A DNA stretch of 64,000 nt, taken from contig NZ_JAEULY010000004.1 in assembly GCF_016793595.1 (NCBI RefSeq), positions 62,001-126,000 on the forward strand. The letters are read 5' to 3'. The notes below the pieces were generated by a model that saw only the letters and a program-made list of their open reading frames with translations, was not told where the DNA came from and ran no database searches. Both the position numbers and the translations under genes were made by a program. This stretch comes from Phreatobacter sp. (GTDB taxonomy: Bacteria; Pseudomonadota; Alphaproteobacteria; Rhizobiales; Phreatobacteraceae). Shown here piece after piece: positions 37,665 through 47,481 of this stretch. Numbering within the stretch: position 1 is the first letter of the stretch; the number at the start of each line of letters is the position of its first letter.

Positions 37665-37727
37665 GGCCTGTCCAGGGCTCGAGGGGCTTCGCGCCGGACA
37701 AAGCGTCACTCGAACCGGAGACAGGCC
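37665..37727 (+). promoter_or_regulatory. Possible structured leader of rpsF masking the ribosome site
   Basis: GGCCTGTC (37665-37672) pairs perfectly with GACAGGCC (37720-37727), which overlaps the rpsF Shine-Dalgarno region; the ATG follows two bases later. A CCGG lies just inside the 3' arm (37715-37718). Many bacteria carry an S6:S18-binding motif with a CCG bulge in this position. Whether this leader matches that motif has not been tested. Confidence 0.4.
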
Positions 37728-37729
37728 AT

Positions 37730-38245
37730 ATGCCTCTCTATGAACACGTGTTCCTGGCGCGCCAGGACGTGACCTCCCAGCAGGCCGAGGCGCTTGCCGA
37801 GCAGTACAAGGGCGTCGTTGAGTCGCTCGGCGGCTCGGTGCCCAAGGTCGAGCCCTGGGGCCTGAAGTCCATCGCCTTCCGCGTCCGCAAGAACCGCAAG
37901 GCCCACTACACCCTCATGAACATCGACGCCCCGCCGGCCGCCATCGCCGAGATGGAGCGTCAGATGTCGATCAACGAGGACATCCTCCGCTTCATGACCG
38001 TCAAGGTCGAGGAGCTCGAGGAAGGCCCGTCCGCGATGCTGCAGAAGCGCGACCGCGACGACCGCGGCGAGCGTGGCTTCGGCGACCGCGGCTTCGGTGG
38101 CGGCGGTGGCCGCGACCGTGGCTTCGGCGGCGGTGGTGGCGACCGCGGCTTCGGCGGCGGTGGCGGCGGCGGTGGCCGTCGTTTCCGTGACCGCGAAGGC
38201 GGCGATATCGAAGGCGGCTCCGACGCCGCAGCGACGGAGGAGTGA
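37730..38245 (+). CDS. rpsF: Ribosomal protein S6 with RGFG/glycine-rich tail
   Basis: S6 binds the 30S platform together with S18. Residues 1-100 form the normal S6 fold ([40 protein letters not shown]). From about residue 107 a low-complexity tail runs to about 152: four RGFG units (115, 120, 130, 139), poly-Gly runs and Arg/Asp, then an acidic end. Rhizobial S6 proteins often have a charged extension; this one resembles RGG-type RNA-binding tails. GGAGACAGG precedes the ATG. Confidence 0.96.
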   Translation: MPLYEHVFLARQDVTSQQAEALAEQYKGVVESLGGSVPKVEPWGLKSIAFRVRKNRKAHYTLMNIDAPPAAIAEMERQMSINEDILRFMTVKVEELEEGPSAMLQKRDRDDRGERGFGDRGFGGGGGRDRGFGGGGGDRGFGGGGGGGGRRFRDREGGDIEGGSDAAATEE

Positions 38246-38247
38246 GC

Positions 38248-38496
38248 ATGTCAGCCGCAGCAGCCGGTGGCGCTCGCCGCCCCTTCTTCCGCCGTCGCAA
38301 GACCTGCCCGTTCTCCGGCCCGAACGCGCCGAAGATCGACTACAAGGATGTTCGTCTCCTGCAGCGCTACATTTCCGAGCGCGGCAAGATCGTGCCGTCC
38401 CGCATCACGGCGGTCTCCGCCAAGAAGCAGCGCGAGCTCGCCCAGGCGATCAAGCGCGCCCGCTTCCTGGGTCTCCTGCCCTACGTGATCAAGTAA
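38248..38496 (+). CDS. rpsR: Ribosomal protein S18
   Basis: The 82-residue product has [34 protein letters not shown] and the C-terminal [20 protein letters not shown], all S18. It forms a heterodimer with S6, the product of the preceding gene. The ATG at 38248 has GGAGGA upstream; a GTG two codons earlier overlaps the rpsF stop and is less likely. Confidence 0.98.
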   Translation: MSAAAAGGARRPFFRRRKTCPFSGPNAPKIDYKDVRLLQRYISERGKIVPSRITAVSAKKQRELAQAIKRARFLGLLPYVIK

Positions 38497-38510
38497 GCAT
38501 TCTCGCCTTT

Positions 38511-38536
38511 GCGGCGGGGCGTCCGCGCCCCGCCGC
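38511..38536 (+). terminator. Strong hairpin between rpsR and the DUF2232 gene
   Basis: A perfect 11-bp stem (38511-38521 with 38526-38536) around a TCCG loop, directly after rpsR. There is no T-run after it, so it is more likely a 3'-end stabiliser, or a pause site, than a full terminator. It may lower expression of the membrane protein gene relative to the ribosomal genes. Confidence 0.5.
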
Positions 38537-38637
38537 CATGCATACATATTGATCGTCGGCCGTCGCGGGAATGAACCCGCCGCGGCTGGAGCTGGGGATG
38601 ATCCCCTAACCCTCGATACCGAGCGGGACAGCTGACG

Positions 38638-39576
38638 ATGGGACCGACCCTCGCCATTGCCTTCGGCGCAGGCCTTGCCTCCGCCCTGCTCTTCGCGACG
38701 CTTGCGTCGGGGAGCCCGCTGGCGCTCGTCCTGTTCTATTTCGCCGCCCTGCCCGTTCTCATCGCCGGCCTCGGCTGGGGGCATTATGCCGGCGCTTTCG
38801 CCGCCGCCATCGGCGCGCTGGCCCTCTCGCTCACCATCCGTTCGCAGCTCGGCGTCTTCTTTTTCTGCTCGGTCGGCCTGCCGGCCTGGATCCTCTCGTT
38901 CGTGGCGCTTTCCGCCCGCCTTCCCGCCGCCGACGACGAGACGCAGGAACCGCGCTGGGCCGATGCCGGCCTCATCCTGTCGCTGATCGCGACAGGCGCC
39001 GTGCTGCTGACCCTCGTCGGCATCGCGGTCCTCTACGGCTTCGACTTCGCCGCCTATCAGGCGACCCTGCGCACGGCGGTCGAGCGCACCCTCCAGCAGG
39101 TGCCGATCCGCGCCGGCGACCGCGAGACGCTGGTGGCGCTGATGACCGCCGCCGTGCCGATCGCCGCGGCCGTGATCTGGATTCTCGTCACCACCATCAA
39201 TCTCTATGCCGCCGGCCGGATCGTGAAGGCATCCGGGCGGCTGGTGCGGCCCTGGCCGGATCTTTCCGCCCTGCGCCTGCCGAAATGGATGGCGGGCGCC
39301 CTGCTCGCCGGCTCGGTCGGCTCGTTCATGGGCGGCTTTCCCGGCCACCTCTCGGCCATTGTTCTCGCCGCCTCGCTCACCGCCTTTTCCCTGCAGGGCT
39401 ATGCGCTTGCGCATGACCTCACGCGAGGCTGGTCGATGCGTGGCTTCGCGCTCGGTCTGCTCTATGCGCTGACGCTGATCATCTCCTGGCTGATGGTCTT
39501 CGTCGCGATGGCGGGCCTTGCCGACACCCTCTTCAACCTCAGGGCGCGCCGCCCTGAACCCCCTCAGCAGTCCTGA
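38638..39576 (+). CDS. DUF2232 membrane protein
   Basis: A 312-residue protein with about eight hydrophobic helices, no charged soluble domain, and no known function. DUF2232 (YybS-like) proteins in this exact position, between rpsR and rplI, are conserved through Hyphomicrobiales. The helical block AAAVIWILVTTINLYAAGRI is the most typical stretch. A role linked to ribosomes is not supported by anything but location. Confidence 0.85.
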   Translation: MGPTLAIAFGAGLASALLFATLASGSPLALVLFYFAALPVLIAGLGWGHYAGAFAAAIGALALSLTIRSQLGVFFFCSVGLPAWILSFVALSARLPAADDETQEPRWADAGLILSLIATGAVLLTLVGIAVLYGFDFAAYQATLRTAVERTLQQVPIRAGDRETLVALMTAAVPIAAAVIWILVTTINLYAAGRIVKASGRLVRPWPDLSALRLPKWMAGALLAGSVGSFMGGFPGHLSAIVLAASLTAFSLQGYALAHDLTRGWSMRGFALGLLYALTLIISWLMVFVAMAGLADTLFNLRARRPEPPQQS

Positions 39577-39604
39577 CATTCCAACGCATCAAAGGAGATA
39601 ATCC

Positions 39605-40168
39605 ATGGACGTGATCCTGCTCGAACGAGTCGCCAAGCTCGGCCAGATGGGCGAAGTGGTGAAGGTGAAGCCGGGCTATGCCCGCAACTTCCTGCTCGCC
39701 AAGGGCAAGGCGCTGCGCGCCACCGACGCCAACCGCGGCAAGTTCGAAACGATGAAGGCCCAGCTCGAGGCCCGCAACCTCGAACTGAAGAACGAGGCCG
39801 ACGCCGTCGCCCAGCGCCTCGACGGCACCAGCTACGTGCTGATCCGCCAGGCTGGCGAAACCGGCCAGCTCTACGGCTCGGTCTCGGCCCGCGACCTCTC
39901 GGACGCCATCACCGCCGCCGGCATCTCGGTCGCCCGCGCCATGATCGAGCTCAACACGCCGATCAAGACCATCGGTCTCCACACGGTCGCCGTGACGCTG
40001 CATCCGGAAGTGTCGGCCAACGTGACGGTCAACGTCGCCCGTTCCACCGGCGAGGCCGAGCGTCAGAGCCATGGCGAGGACCTCACCCAGCGCGCCGACG
40101 AGCCGACCTTCGAGACCTTCAATCCCGAAGACTTCACCGACGGCGAAGGCGACGATCGCCAGGGCTGA
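39605..40168 (+). CDS. rplI: Ribosomal protein L9
   Basis: L9 spans from the L1 stalk towards the neighbouring ribosome and helps hold the reading frame. The 187-residue protein has the N-domain [20 protein letters not shown] and [17 protein letters not shown], the connecting helix, and the C-domain ([28 protein letters not shown]). About 35 extra acidic C-terminal residues are usual in alphaproteobacteria. AAGGAGA lies before the ATG. Confidence 0.97.
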   Translation: MDVILLERVAKLGQMGEVVKVKPGYARNFLLAKGKALRATDANRGKFETMKAQLEARNLELKNEADAVAQRLDGTSYVLIRQAGETGQLYGSVSARDLSDAITAAGISVARAMIELNTPIKTIGLHTVAVTLHPEVSANVTVNVARSTGEAERQSHGEDLTQRADEPTFETFNPEDFTDGEGDDRQG

Positions 40169-40188
40169 ATGCCCTGAAGGAGACGCTT

Positions 40189-40210
40189 GCCGGCCGTGTC
40201 GACGGCCGGC
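40189..40210 (+). terminator. Hairpin downstream of rplI
   Basis: A perfect 9-bp stem (GCCGGCCGT / ACGGCCGGC) around GTCG, 21 bases after the rplI stop. The following GGGCTTTC is only weakly T-rich. It comes before a stronger bidirectional terminator. Confidence 0.45.
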
Positions 40211-40238
40211 GGGCTTTCAGCGGCAACCGCCGCACAGC

Positions 40239-40267
40239 AAAACGCCCGGCCTTGCGGCCGGGCGTTT
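40239..40267. terminator. Bidirectional terminator between rplI and the outer membrane protein gene
   Basis: AAACGCCCGGCC-TTGC-GGCCGGGCGTTT is a perfect 12-bp stem with A-rich and T-rich flanks, so it works for plus-strand rplI and for the minus-strand outer membrane protein gene, whose stop is 25 bases away. Confidence 0.85.
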
Positions 40268-40291
40268 CGCGTTTCGGACTATCGCTTGCGA

Positions 40292-41149
40292 TCAGTAGCG
40301 GGCGACAATCGGCGCCATCGGCATGGCCGGCGCACCGAACAGGTAGCTCACGCCCACGCGGACCATGTGGCTTTCGACCCGGTTGTTGATGTCGGACGCA
40401 TCGACATTGATCGAGCAGGCATCGGTGGAGAAGCAGTTGCGCGAGCCGAAATTGGTGTAGCGGTACTCGGCGCGCATCGACCAGTTGTAGCTGAACTTGT
40501 GCTCGATACCGGCACCGATGGTCCAGCCGAGCCGCGTGCGGGTGTAGCGAACGACGTGGTTGGCGCCGGTGACGCAATCATCGAGCACCGTGCAGACCGT
40601 CATGTTGGCGAAGGCGAGACCACCGGTCAGATAGAACAGCGACTTGTGGTGGACGAAGCCGACGCGGGCGCGGAGCGAACCCTGCCAGTTGAAGCCGACA
40701 CGCTGCTGGTAGGAGTTGCCGGCGACGCCGCCGGAGAAGGCGACATGGCCGTTGTACCAGGGCGAGGTCGCCTTGCCCGACGGACCGTCGAAGTCGAACT
40801 CAGCACCGATCAGGAAGTGGCCGAACAGGCGCTGGATGCCGATGTGCAGGCCGTAGTTCATCTTGGCCTGGGCGTAGTCGTAGCTGAAATTGTAGACGAG
40901 GCTGGGCGGAGCGCCGCCATCCGGGATCGGGCCGTTCGTGCCGTTGCTGTGATGGCCAGTGTTGCGGATGATCTGCATGCCGACATGGCCGCCGACATAG
41001 ACGCCGCTCCACTTGTCGACATCCTCGTACGGGGCGACGACTTCGGAGCCACGCAGGATGGGCGGCCCGCCGATGTCGGCCGCCCCGGCCACGCCCGAGG
41101 TCAACAGGACCGCGGCTGCGGCAACGGGTAATGCGACACGCTTGAACAT
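40292..41149 (-). CDS. Outer membrane beta-barrel protein (Omp25/Omp31-like)
   Basis: A 285-residue protein with a signal peptide ending GVAGAADIG, then alternating beta strands starting WSGVYVGGHVGMQ and ending HMVRVGVSYLFG, typical of small rhizobial/Brucella outer membrane barrels. Middle strands include GFNWQGSLRARVGF, LGWTIGAGIEHKFSYNWSM and AEYRYTNFGS. Four Cys (two closely spaced pairs: TVCTVLDDC and RNCFSTDAC) may form loop disulphides. It is transcribed alone and ends at a bidirectional terminator. Confidence 0.9.
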   Translation of the reverse strand: MFKRVALPVAAAAVLLTSGVAGAADIGGPPILRGSEVVAPYEDVDKWSGVYVGGHVGMQIIRNTGHHSNGTNGPIPDGGAPPSLVYNFSYDYAQAKMNYGLHIGIQRLFGHFLIGAEFDFDGPSGKATSPWYNGHVAFSGGVAGNSYQQRVGFNWQGSLRARVGFVHHKSLFYLTGGLAFANMTVCTVLDDCVTGANHVVRYTRTRLGWTIGAGIEHKFSYNWSMRAEYRYTNFGSRNCFSTDACSINVDASDINNRVESHMVRVGVSYLFGAPAMPMAPIVARY

Positions 41150-41518
41150 GGGAGCGCCCCTTCGAGAAACGATTCACCGCGTTTGCGGATCGCACGAGGC
41201 ATCGCATGTTAATCTTAACGTTGCGTTTCCAGCGGAGGCCCAAGTAAAGCCGTGGCGAGGTCCCGGCCGGCGACTGCGAATGCTTGCGCGGGACTGTGAC
41301 TCGGGTGCAACAGCCTGTCCGAACTGGCGCGCGGGGGCCGGAGTCGGAGTGCCCCCGGAAGTCAACGACATATCGGTGCTTCGCGGTCTGCGATTTCTCC
41401 GGCTGTGGGAATCGGGGATGCTGGGGTCATGCGCCACGTTGGCGACGATTGCTGACGCCAGCCTCAACTTCGCCTGCTAGGGAGGCTATCCCGAAGCGCC
41501 GCTGACAAAGACCGAGCC
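41150..41518. other. Divergent intergenic region between the outer membrane protein gene and dnaB
   Basis: The 369 bases should hold both promoters. An AT-rich inverted repeat, GTTAA-TC-TTAAC, lies at 41208-41219, about 60 bases before the outer membrane protein start, in otherwise GC-rich DNA; it could be part of a regulator site or promoter. No RNA gene was recognised. Confidence 0.45.
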
Positions 41519-43012
<1,494 letters not shown>

Positions 43013-43014
43013 GC

Positions 43015-44118
43015 ATGATGATCCCACAGAATGAGGCGGGCGCGACGCTAACCATCGATCTCGGCGCGCTCCAGCGGAACTACCGGACGCTCGCCGCCAT
43101 GGGGCCGAAGGCACAATGCGCGGCCGTGGTGAAGGCGGACGCCTACGGCCTCGGCATCGAGAAGGCCGGCCCCGCGCTGGCGCAGGCGGGTTGCCGGACC
43201 TTCTTCGTGGCGCATGTCTCCGAGGGCAAGCGCCTGCGCGCGGCCGTGCCGGACGCGGCGATCTACGTGCTCAACGGCCTGTTCGGCGCGGCGCTCGACA
43301 CCTACGCCGCCCACGACCTCCGGCCGGTGCTGGGCAGCCGCGAGGATGTCGAGGCCTTCGCCGCCTTCTGCGACACAGCCGGGCGCCAGCTGCCGGCCGC
43401 CGTTCATGTCGATACCGGCATGAATCGGCTCGGGCTCGACCTTGCGGAAGCCGCACTGCTGGCCGAGCCGGGTCCGGCCGCGCTCGCCTTCGAGCCGGCG
43501 CTGCTGATGAGCCATTTCGCCTGCGCCGACGAGCCTGGCCATGCGCTGACAGCGAGGCAGATCGACCGTTTCGCCCAGCTGCGCGGACTGTTTCCGGGCG
43601 TGCCCGGCTCGCTCGCCAATTCGGCGGGCTGCGCCCTGCCCGCCTCGCATCACGACATCATGCGCCCGGGCGTCGCTCTCTATGGCGCGCGCTTCGTGTC
43701 GGGCCGCGATCCGCTGGAGCCGGTGGTGCGGCTCGATGCGCCGGTCGTTCAGGTACGCGGCGTCGCAAAGGGGCAGACCGTCGGCTACGGCGCGACCTGG
43801 ACAGCGCCCCGGACCAGCCGCATCGCGATCGTCTCCGTCGGTTATGCCGACGGCTATATCAGGCAGGCGGGATCGACGGACCGCAAGACGGGCGCACCCG
43901 CGCGCGTGAACGGCGTCCTCTGTCCCCTCGCCGGCCGGGTCTCCATGGACCTGATCGCCATCGACGTCACCGATGCGGGCCAGGTCACCAGCGGCGATGC
44001 CGCGACGCTGCTCGGCGACGGCATTGGCGTGGACGATGTCGCGGAAGCCGCCGGCACGATCGGCTATGAAATGCTGACCAGCCTCGGCAGGCGCTATCAC
44101 CGGCGCTATATCGACTGA
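43015..44118 (+). CDS. alr: Alanine racemase
   Basis: PLP enzyme making D-alanine for peptidoglycan. The 367-residue protein has the Schiff-base Lys40 in AVVKADAYGLG, HVDTGMNRLGL, and the catalytic Tyr region VGYGATWTAPRTSRIAIVSV, then VSMDLIAIDVT. The start is 2 bases after the dnaB stop, and dnaB-alr co-transcription is usual in this group. Confidence 0.96.
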   Translation: MMIPQNEAGATLTIDLGALQRNYRTLAAMGPKAQCAAVVKADAYGLGIEKAGPALAQAGCRTFFVAHVSEGKRLRAAVPDAAIYVLNGLFGAALDTYAAHDLRPVLGSREDVEAFAAFCDTAGRQLPAAVHVDTGMNRLGLDLAEAALLAEPGPAALAFEPALLMSHFACADEPGHALTARQIDRFAQLRGLFPGVPGSLANSAGCALPASHHDIMRPGVALYGARFVSGRDPLEPVVRLDAPVVQVRGVAKGQTVGYGATWTAPRTSRIAIVSVGYADGYIRQAGSTDRKTGAPARVNGVLCPLAGRVSMDLIAIDVTDAGQVTSGDAATLLGDGIGVDDVAEAAGTIGYEMLTSLGRRYHRRYID

Positions 44119-44148
44119 TATGGCGCAGCGACGGGCGGATGGGACCGT

Positions 44149-44174
44149 GATATACGAATGCGCATACGTATATC
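44149..44174. promoter_or_regulatory. Palindromic operator upstream of vapBC
   Basis: A 26-bp near-perfect palindrome: arms GATATACG (44149-44156) and CGTATATC (44167-44174) flank a centre whose core ATGCGCAT is itself palindromic; 24 of 26 positions are symmetric. It ends 12 bases before the vapB ATG, covering the place of the promoter and leader. Autorepression by a VapB-VapC complex is expected. Confidence 0.75.
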
Positions 44175-44186
44175 ATGGAGGTTGCC

Positions 44187-44420
44187 ATGAAGGTCGCAAA
44201 GTGGGGCAACAGCCTCGCGGTCAGGCTTCCGCAGCCGGTCGTGGATGCCCTTGAGCTTGCCGAAGGAGACGAGATCGAGCTCAACGTCGCTGGTTCGCGG
44301 GTCATTGAAGTCGCACGCGCGCCCGACGACGAAGCACTGCTTGCCCGTTTGAGACGTCTGCGAGGCTCCCTACCGAAAGGCTTCCGCTTCGATCGGCTGG
44401 AAGCCAATGAGCGCGCGTAG
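44187..44420 (+). CDS. vapB: AbrB/SpoVT-type antitoxin VapB
   Basis: The 77-residue product opens MKVAKWGNSLAVRLPQPVV, the swapped-hairpin AbrB/MazE DNA-binding domain, followed by LELAEGDEIELNVAGSRVIEV and a toxin-binding tail rich in Leu/Arg. GGAGG lies before the ATG at 44187; a start 12 bases earlier overlaps that site. Its last 14 bases overlap vapC. Confidence 0.9.
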   Translation: MKVAKWGNSLAVRLPQPVVDALELAEGDEIELNVAGSRVIEVARAPDDEALLARLRRLRGSLPKGFRFDRLEANERA

Positions 44421-44811
44421 GCCGTTCCTTGATACCAATGTCCTGCTTTATCTCCTCTCGGACGATGCGGCGAAGGCGGCGCGCGCCGAGGGCCTGCTGC
44501 GCGGGGGCGCCATCGTCAGCGTGCAGGTCCTCAGCGAGTTCGTCGCGGTCGCGCGGCGCGAGACGAGATTGACCATGGCCCAGATTCGAGACGCACTCGC
44601 GATCATCCGCGCTTTCTGCGTGGTGCGCGCCCTCGATATCGAGACACACGAGCGCGCGCTGACGATCTGCGAGCGCTTCGGCCTCTCCATCTATGACAGC
44701 CTGATCGTGGCAGCGGCAGGCCTTGCCGATTGCCGACAGCTGTTGACCGAGGACTTGCAGGACGGCCAGACCATCGACGGCGTGACCATCGCCAACCCCT
44801 TCCGGGCTTGA
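44407..44811 (+). CDS. vapC: PIN-domain toxin VapC
   Basis: A 134-residue PIN-fold ribonuclease; VapC toxins cut tRNA or rRNA sites. The acidic triad is present: Asp9 in FLDTNVLLYLL, Glu44 in SEFVAVARRE, Asp97 in SIYDSLIVAAA. It ends with LLTEDLQDGQTIDGVTIANP, normal for this family. It is inserted between alr and radA, which are neighbours in many relatives, so the pair is probably acquired. Confidence 0.93.
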   Translation: MSARRPFLDTNVLLYLLSDDAAKAARAEGLLRGGAIVSVQVLSEFVAVARRETRLTMAQIRDALAIIRAFCVVRALDIETHERALTICERFGLSIYDSLIVAAAGLADCRQLLTEDLQDGQTIDGVTIANPFRA

Positions 44812-44842
44812 CGCCCGGCTCATCGGAGCAAAACCCTTCGCC

Positions 44843-46273
44843 ATGGCTCGCGCTCTCACCACCTATGTCTGTCAGTCCTGCGGAGCGACCTACGGCCGCT
44901 GGCAGGGCAAGTGCGAGAGTTGCGGCGCCTGGAACACCATCGCCGAGGAGAGCCTGGCTGCGACCGGCGTCGGCGGCGCACCGGTCAAGGGCGGCAAGGC
45001 GGGCGGCGGCAAGACCAAGGGCCGCGCCTTCGCGCTGGCCGGCCTCGACGGCGCGAGCGAACAGGCCCCGCGCACGGAGACGCAGGTGGGCGAGCTCGAC
45101 AGGGTATTCGGCGGCGGCCTCGTTCGCGGATCCGTGATCCTGCTCGGCGGCGATCCCGGCATCGGCAAGTCGACGTTGCTGATCCAGGCCTCGGCGCGCC
45201 TCGCGCGCATGGTTCACCGGGTCGTCTACATTTCCGGCGAAGAGGCGGTCGATCAGGTGCGGCTGCGCGCCGAGAGACTGGGCCTGACCGCCTCGCCTGT
45301 GGAACTCGCGGCCGAAACCAATGTCGAGGACATCGTGGCGACCCTCGCCGAGGGTCCGGCCCCGCGCCTCGTCGTCATCGATTCCATCCAGACCATGTGG
45401 ACCGATACGGTTGAAAGCGCGCCCGGCACCGTCAGCCAGGTGCGCTCGGCCGCGCAGGTGCTGATCCGCTACGCCAAGAAGTCGGGCGCGGCGGTGATCC
45501 TCGTCGGCCACGTCACCAAGGACGGACAGATCGCCGGCCCGCGCGTGGTCGAGCATATGGTCGACGCCGTCATGAGTTTCGAGGGCGAAGGTGGCCATCA
45601 CTTCCGCATCCTGCGCTCGGTGAAGAACCGTTTCGGTCCGACCGACGAGATCGGCGTGTTCGAGATGACCGGCAAGGGCCTGCGCGAGGTGCCGAACCCG
45701 TCCGAGCTGTTTCTCGCGGGACGGGACCTCGGCGCCCCCGGAACCGCCGTCTTCGCGGGCATGGAGGGGACGCGGCCGGTGCTGGTGGAAATCCAGGCGC
45801 TGGTCGCGGCGTCGACGCTTGGCACGCCGCGCCGCGCGGTGGTCGGCTGGGATCCCCAGCGCCTCTCCATGGTGCTGGCGGTGCTCGATGCCCATTGCGG
45901 CGTCAGGCTGGGCGGCCACGACGTCTATCTGAACGTCGCGGGCGGCCTGCGCATCGCCGAGCCGGCGGCGGACCTCGCTGTCGCTGCGGCGCTCGTCTCC
46001 TCACTGTCAGGAGCAGTGCTGCCGTCGGATGCCGTCCATTTCGGCGAGATCAGCCTGTCCGGCGCCGTACGGCCGGTGGCGCAGGCGGCGGCGCGCCTGA
46101 AGGAGGCCCGCAAGCTCGGTTTCGTCCGTGCCGTGGTGCCGGAGATCGCGCGCGGCGAACAGGCCGAAAGCGGCCTGACCGTGCAGGCCGTGACCCATCT
46201 CTCGACGCTCGTCGCGGACATCGCCGCCTCCGGCGTCGGGCGCGCCAAGCCGAAAGCCGTCGCCGGCGAGTAA
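44843..46273 (+). CDS. radA: DNA repair protein RadA
   Basis: RecA-like branch-migration helicase used in recombinational repair. The 476-residue protein has the N-terminal C4 zinc finger (CQSCGATYGRWQGKCESCGA), Walker A GGDPGIGKSTLL, the RadA-specific KNRFG, and a C-terminal Lon-like domain (DVYLNVAGGLRIAEPAADLA). A 30-residue Gly/Lys/Ala linker after the finger is longer than in E. coli. Confidence 0.97.
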   Translation: MARALTTYVCQSCGATYGRWQGKCESCGAWNTIAEESLAATGVGGAPVKGGKAGGGKTKGRAFALAGLDGASEQAPRTETQVGELDRVFGGGLVRGSVILLGGDPGIGKSTLLIQASARLARMVHRVVYISGEEAVDQVRLRAERLGLTASPVELAAETNVEDIVATLAEGPAPRLVVIDSIQTMWTDTVESAPGTVSQVRSAAQVLIRYAKKSGAAVILVGHVTKDGQIAGPRVVEHMVDAVMSFEGEGGHHFRILRSVKNRFGPTDEIGVFEMTGKGLREVPNPSELFLAGRDLGAPGTAVFAGMEGTRPVLVEIQALVAASTLGTPRRAVVGWDPQRLSMVLAVLDAHCGVRLGGHDVYLNVAGGLRIAEPAADLAVAAALVSSLSGAVLPSDAVHFGEISLSGAVRPVAQAAARLKEARKLGFVRAVVPEIARGEQAESGLTVQAVTHLSTLVADIAASGVGRAKPKAVAGE

Positions 46274-46341
46274 CCGCGCCGCCGCGATAGACGTTGGTAT
46301 GGTTCTTGATACAGTCACCCCATAACAAGGGGAACCGAACC

Positions 46342-47325
46342 ATGTCCTTCGTCATCCGCCGCCGCACGCTGATGGCGGGCCTCGTCGCCGGCCTTGCCGC
46401 CCCTTCCCTTGCTCGCGCGCAGAGCCAGTTCGAGGGCAAGACGGTCCGGCTGATCGTCCCCTTCCCCGCCGGTGGTGGCACCGATGTCGCGGCGCGCCTG
46501 CTGGCGGAGCGCCTCGGCCCGGCGCTGAAGGCCCGCCTCGTGGTGGAGAACCTGCCGGGCGGCGGCGGCTCGATCGGCTACCGGGCAGCGGTCGCTGCAC
46601 CCAATGATGGCACGGCGATCCTGCTGACCTCCTCGGCCATCGCGACCATGCCGTTCCTCTATCCCGCGCGGAACTACGACCCGCAGAAGGAACTGATCGC
46701 CGTCTCGATGATCGGCCAGGGACCGAGCCTGATCTGCGTTGGGCCGCATGTGCCGGTGCGCACGCTGAAAGAACTGATCGACCTTGCCAAATCAAAGCCT
46801 GGCGAACTCTCCTACGCTTCCGCCGGGATCGGATCCGGCCTGCACCTCTCGTCCGAAGTCTTCATCAAGATGGCCGGCATCAACATCAAGCACGTGCCCT
46901 ATCGCGGGGCCGCGCTCGCCACCAGCGACATCCTCGGCGGGCGGATCGACATGATCGTCGACATCCTGACCTCGGTGCGACCGCTGGTCGGCGACGGCAA
47001 GCTGCGCGCGCTCGCCATTACCTCGAAAGGACGGTCTCCGCTCGCGCCGGAATATGTGCCGGCGGCCGAGACCGTGCCGGGTTACGACTTCGCGGCCTGG
47101 TTCGGGGTCTACCTGCCGGCCGGCGCGCAACGGGCGCTGGCCGACGAGTTGCAGGCCGCGATCGCGACGACGCTGACCGATGTCGCGCTGAAGGAGCGCT
47201 ACGCCGTGCTCGGCATGGAGACCGCCGGCACGACGCCCGCCGCCTTCCGCGCCTTCATGGCGTCCGAGCTCGACCGCTGGGGCCGGGTGATCAAGGACCT
47301 CGGCATCACGGCGGAGGGCGGCTGA
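46342..47325 (+). CDS. Bug-family (TctC-like) periplasmic solute-binding protein
   Basis: The 327-residue protein has an N-terminal RRRTLMAGLVAGLAAPSLARA signal (Tat-like double Arg, quoted as 20 from RRTLMAGLVAGLAAPSLARA) and the Bug fold: VRLIVPFPAGGGTDVAARLL, VVENLPGGGGSIGY, KHVPYRGAALATSDILGGR. Bug proteins bind carboxylates or similar small molecules for TTT transporters. No TctA/TctB membrane genes lie near. AAGGGGAA precedes the ATG. Confidence 0.9.
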   Translation: MSFVIRRRTLMAGLVAGLAAPSLARAQSQFEGKTVRLIVPFPAGGGTDVAARLLAERLGPALKARLVVENLPGGGGSIGYRAAVAAPNDGTAILLTSSAIATMPFLYPARNYDPQKELIAVSMIGQGPSLICVGPHVPVRTLKELIDLAKSKPGELSYASAGIGSGLHLSSEVFIKMAGINIKHVPYRGAALATSDILGGRIDMIVDILTSVRPLVGDGKLRALAITSKGRSPLAPEYVPAAETVPGYDFAAWFGVYLPAGAQRALADELQAAIATTLTDVALKERYAVLGMETAGTTPAAFRAFMASELDRWGRVIKDLGITAEGG

Positions 47326-47481
47326 CCCCGCCCGACGCTTCGAACCGCGACCATGGCCGCCATGGACACATCCCTGTCCGAATAGGATGATCCAAGGCAG
47401 CGTCCCCGATCGGTTCGCGCTATCTTCACGCGAGTCGGCATCCACTTCGCTCGAAAGCGCCGCAAGCGTCCGGAGCCCGAC

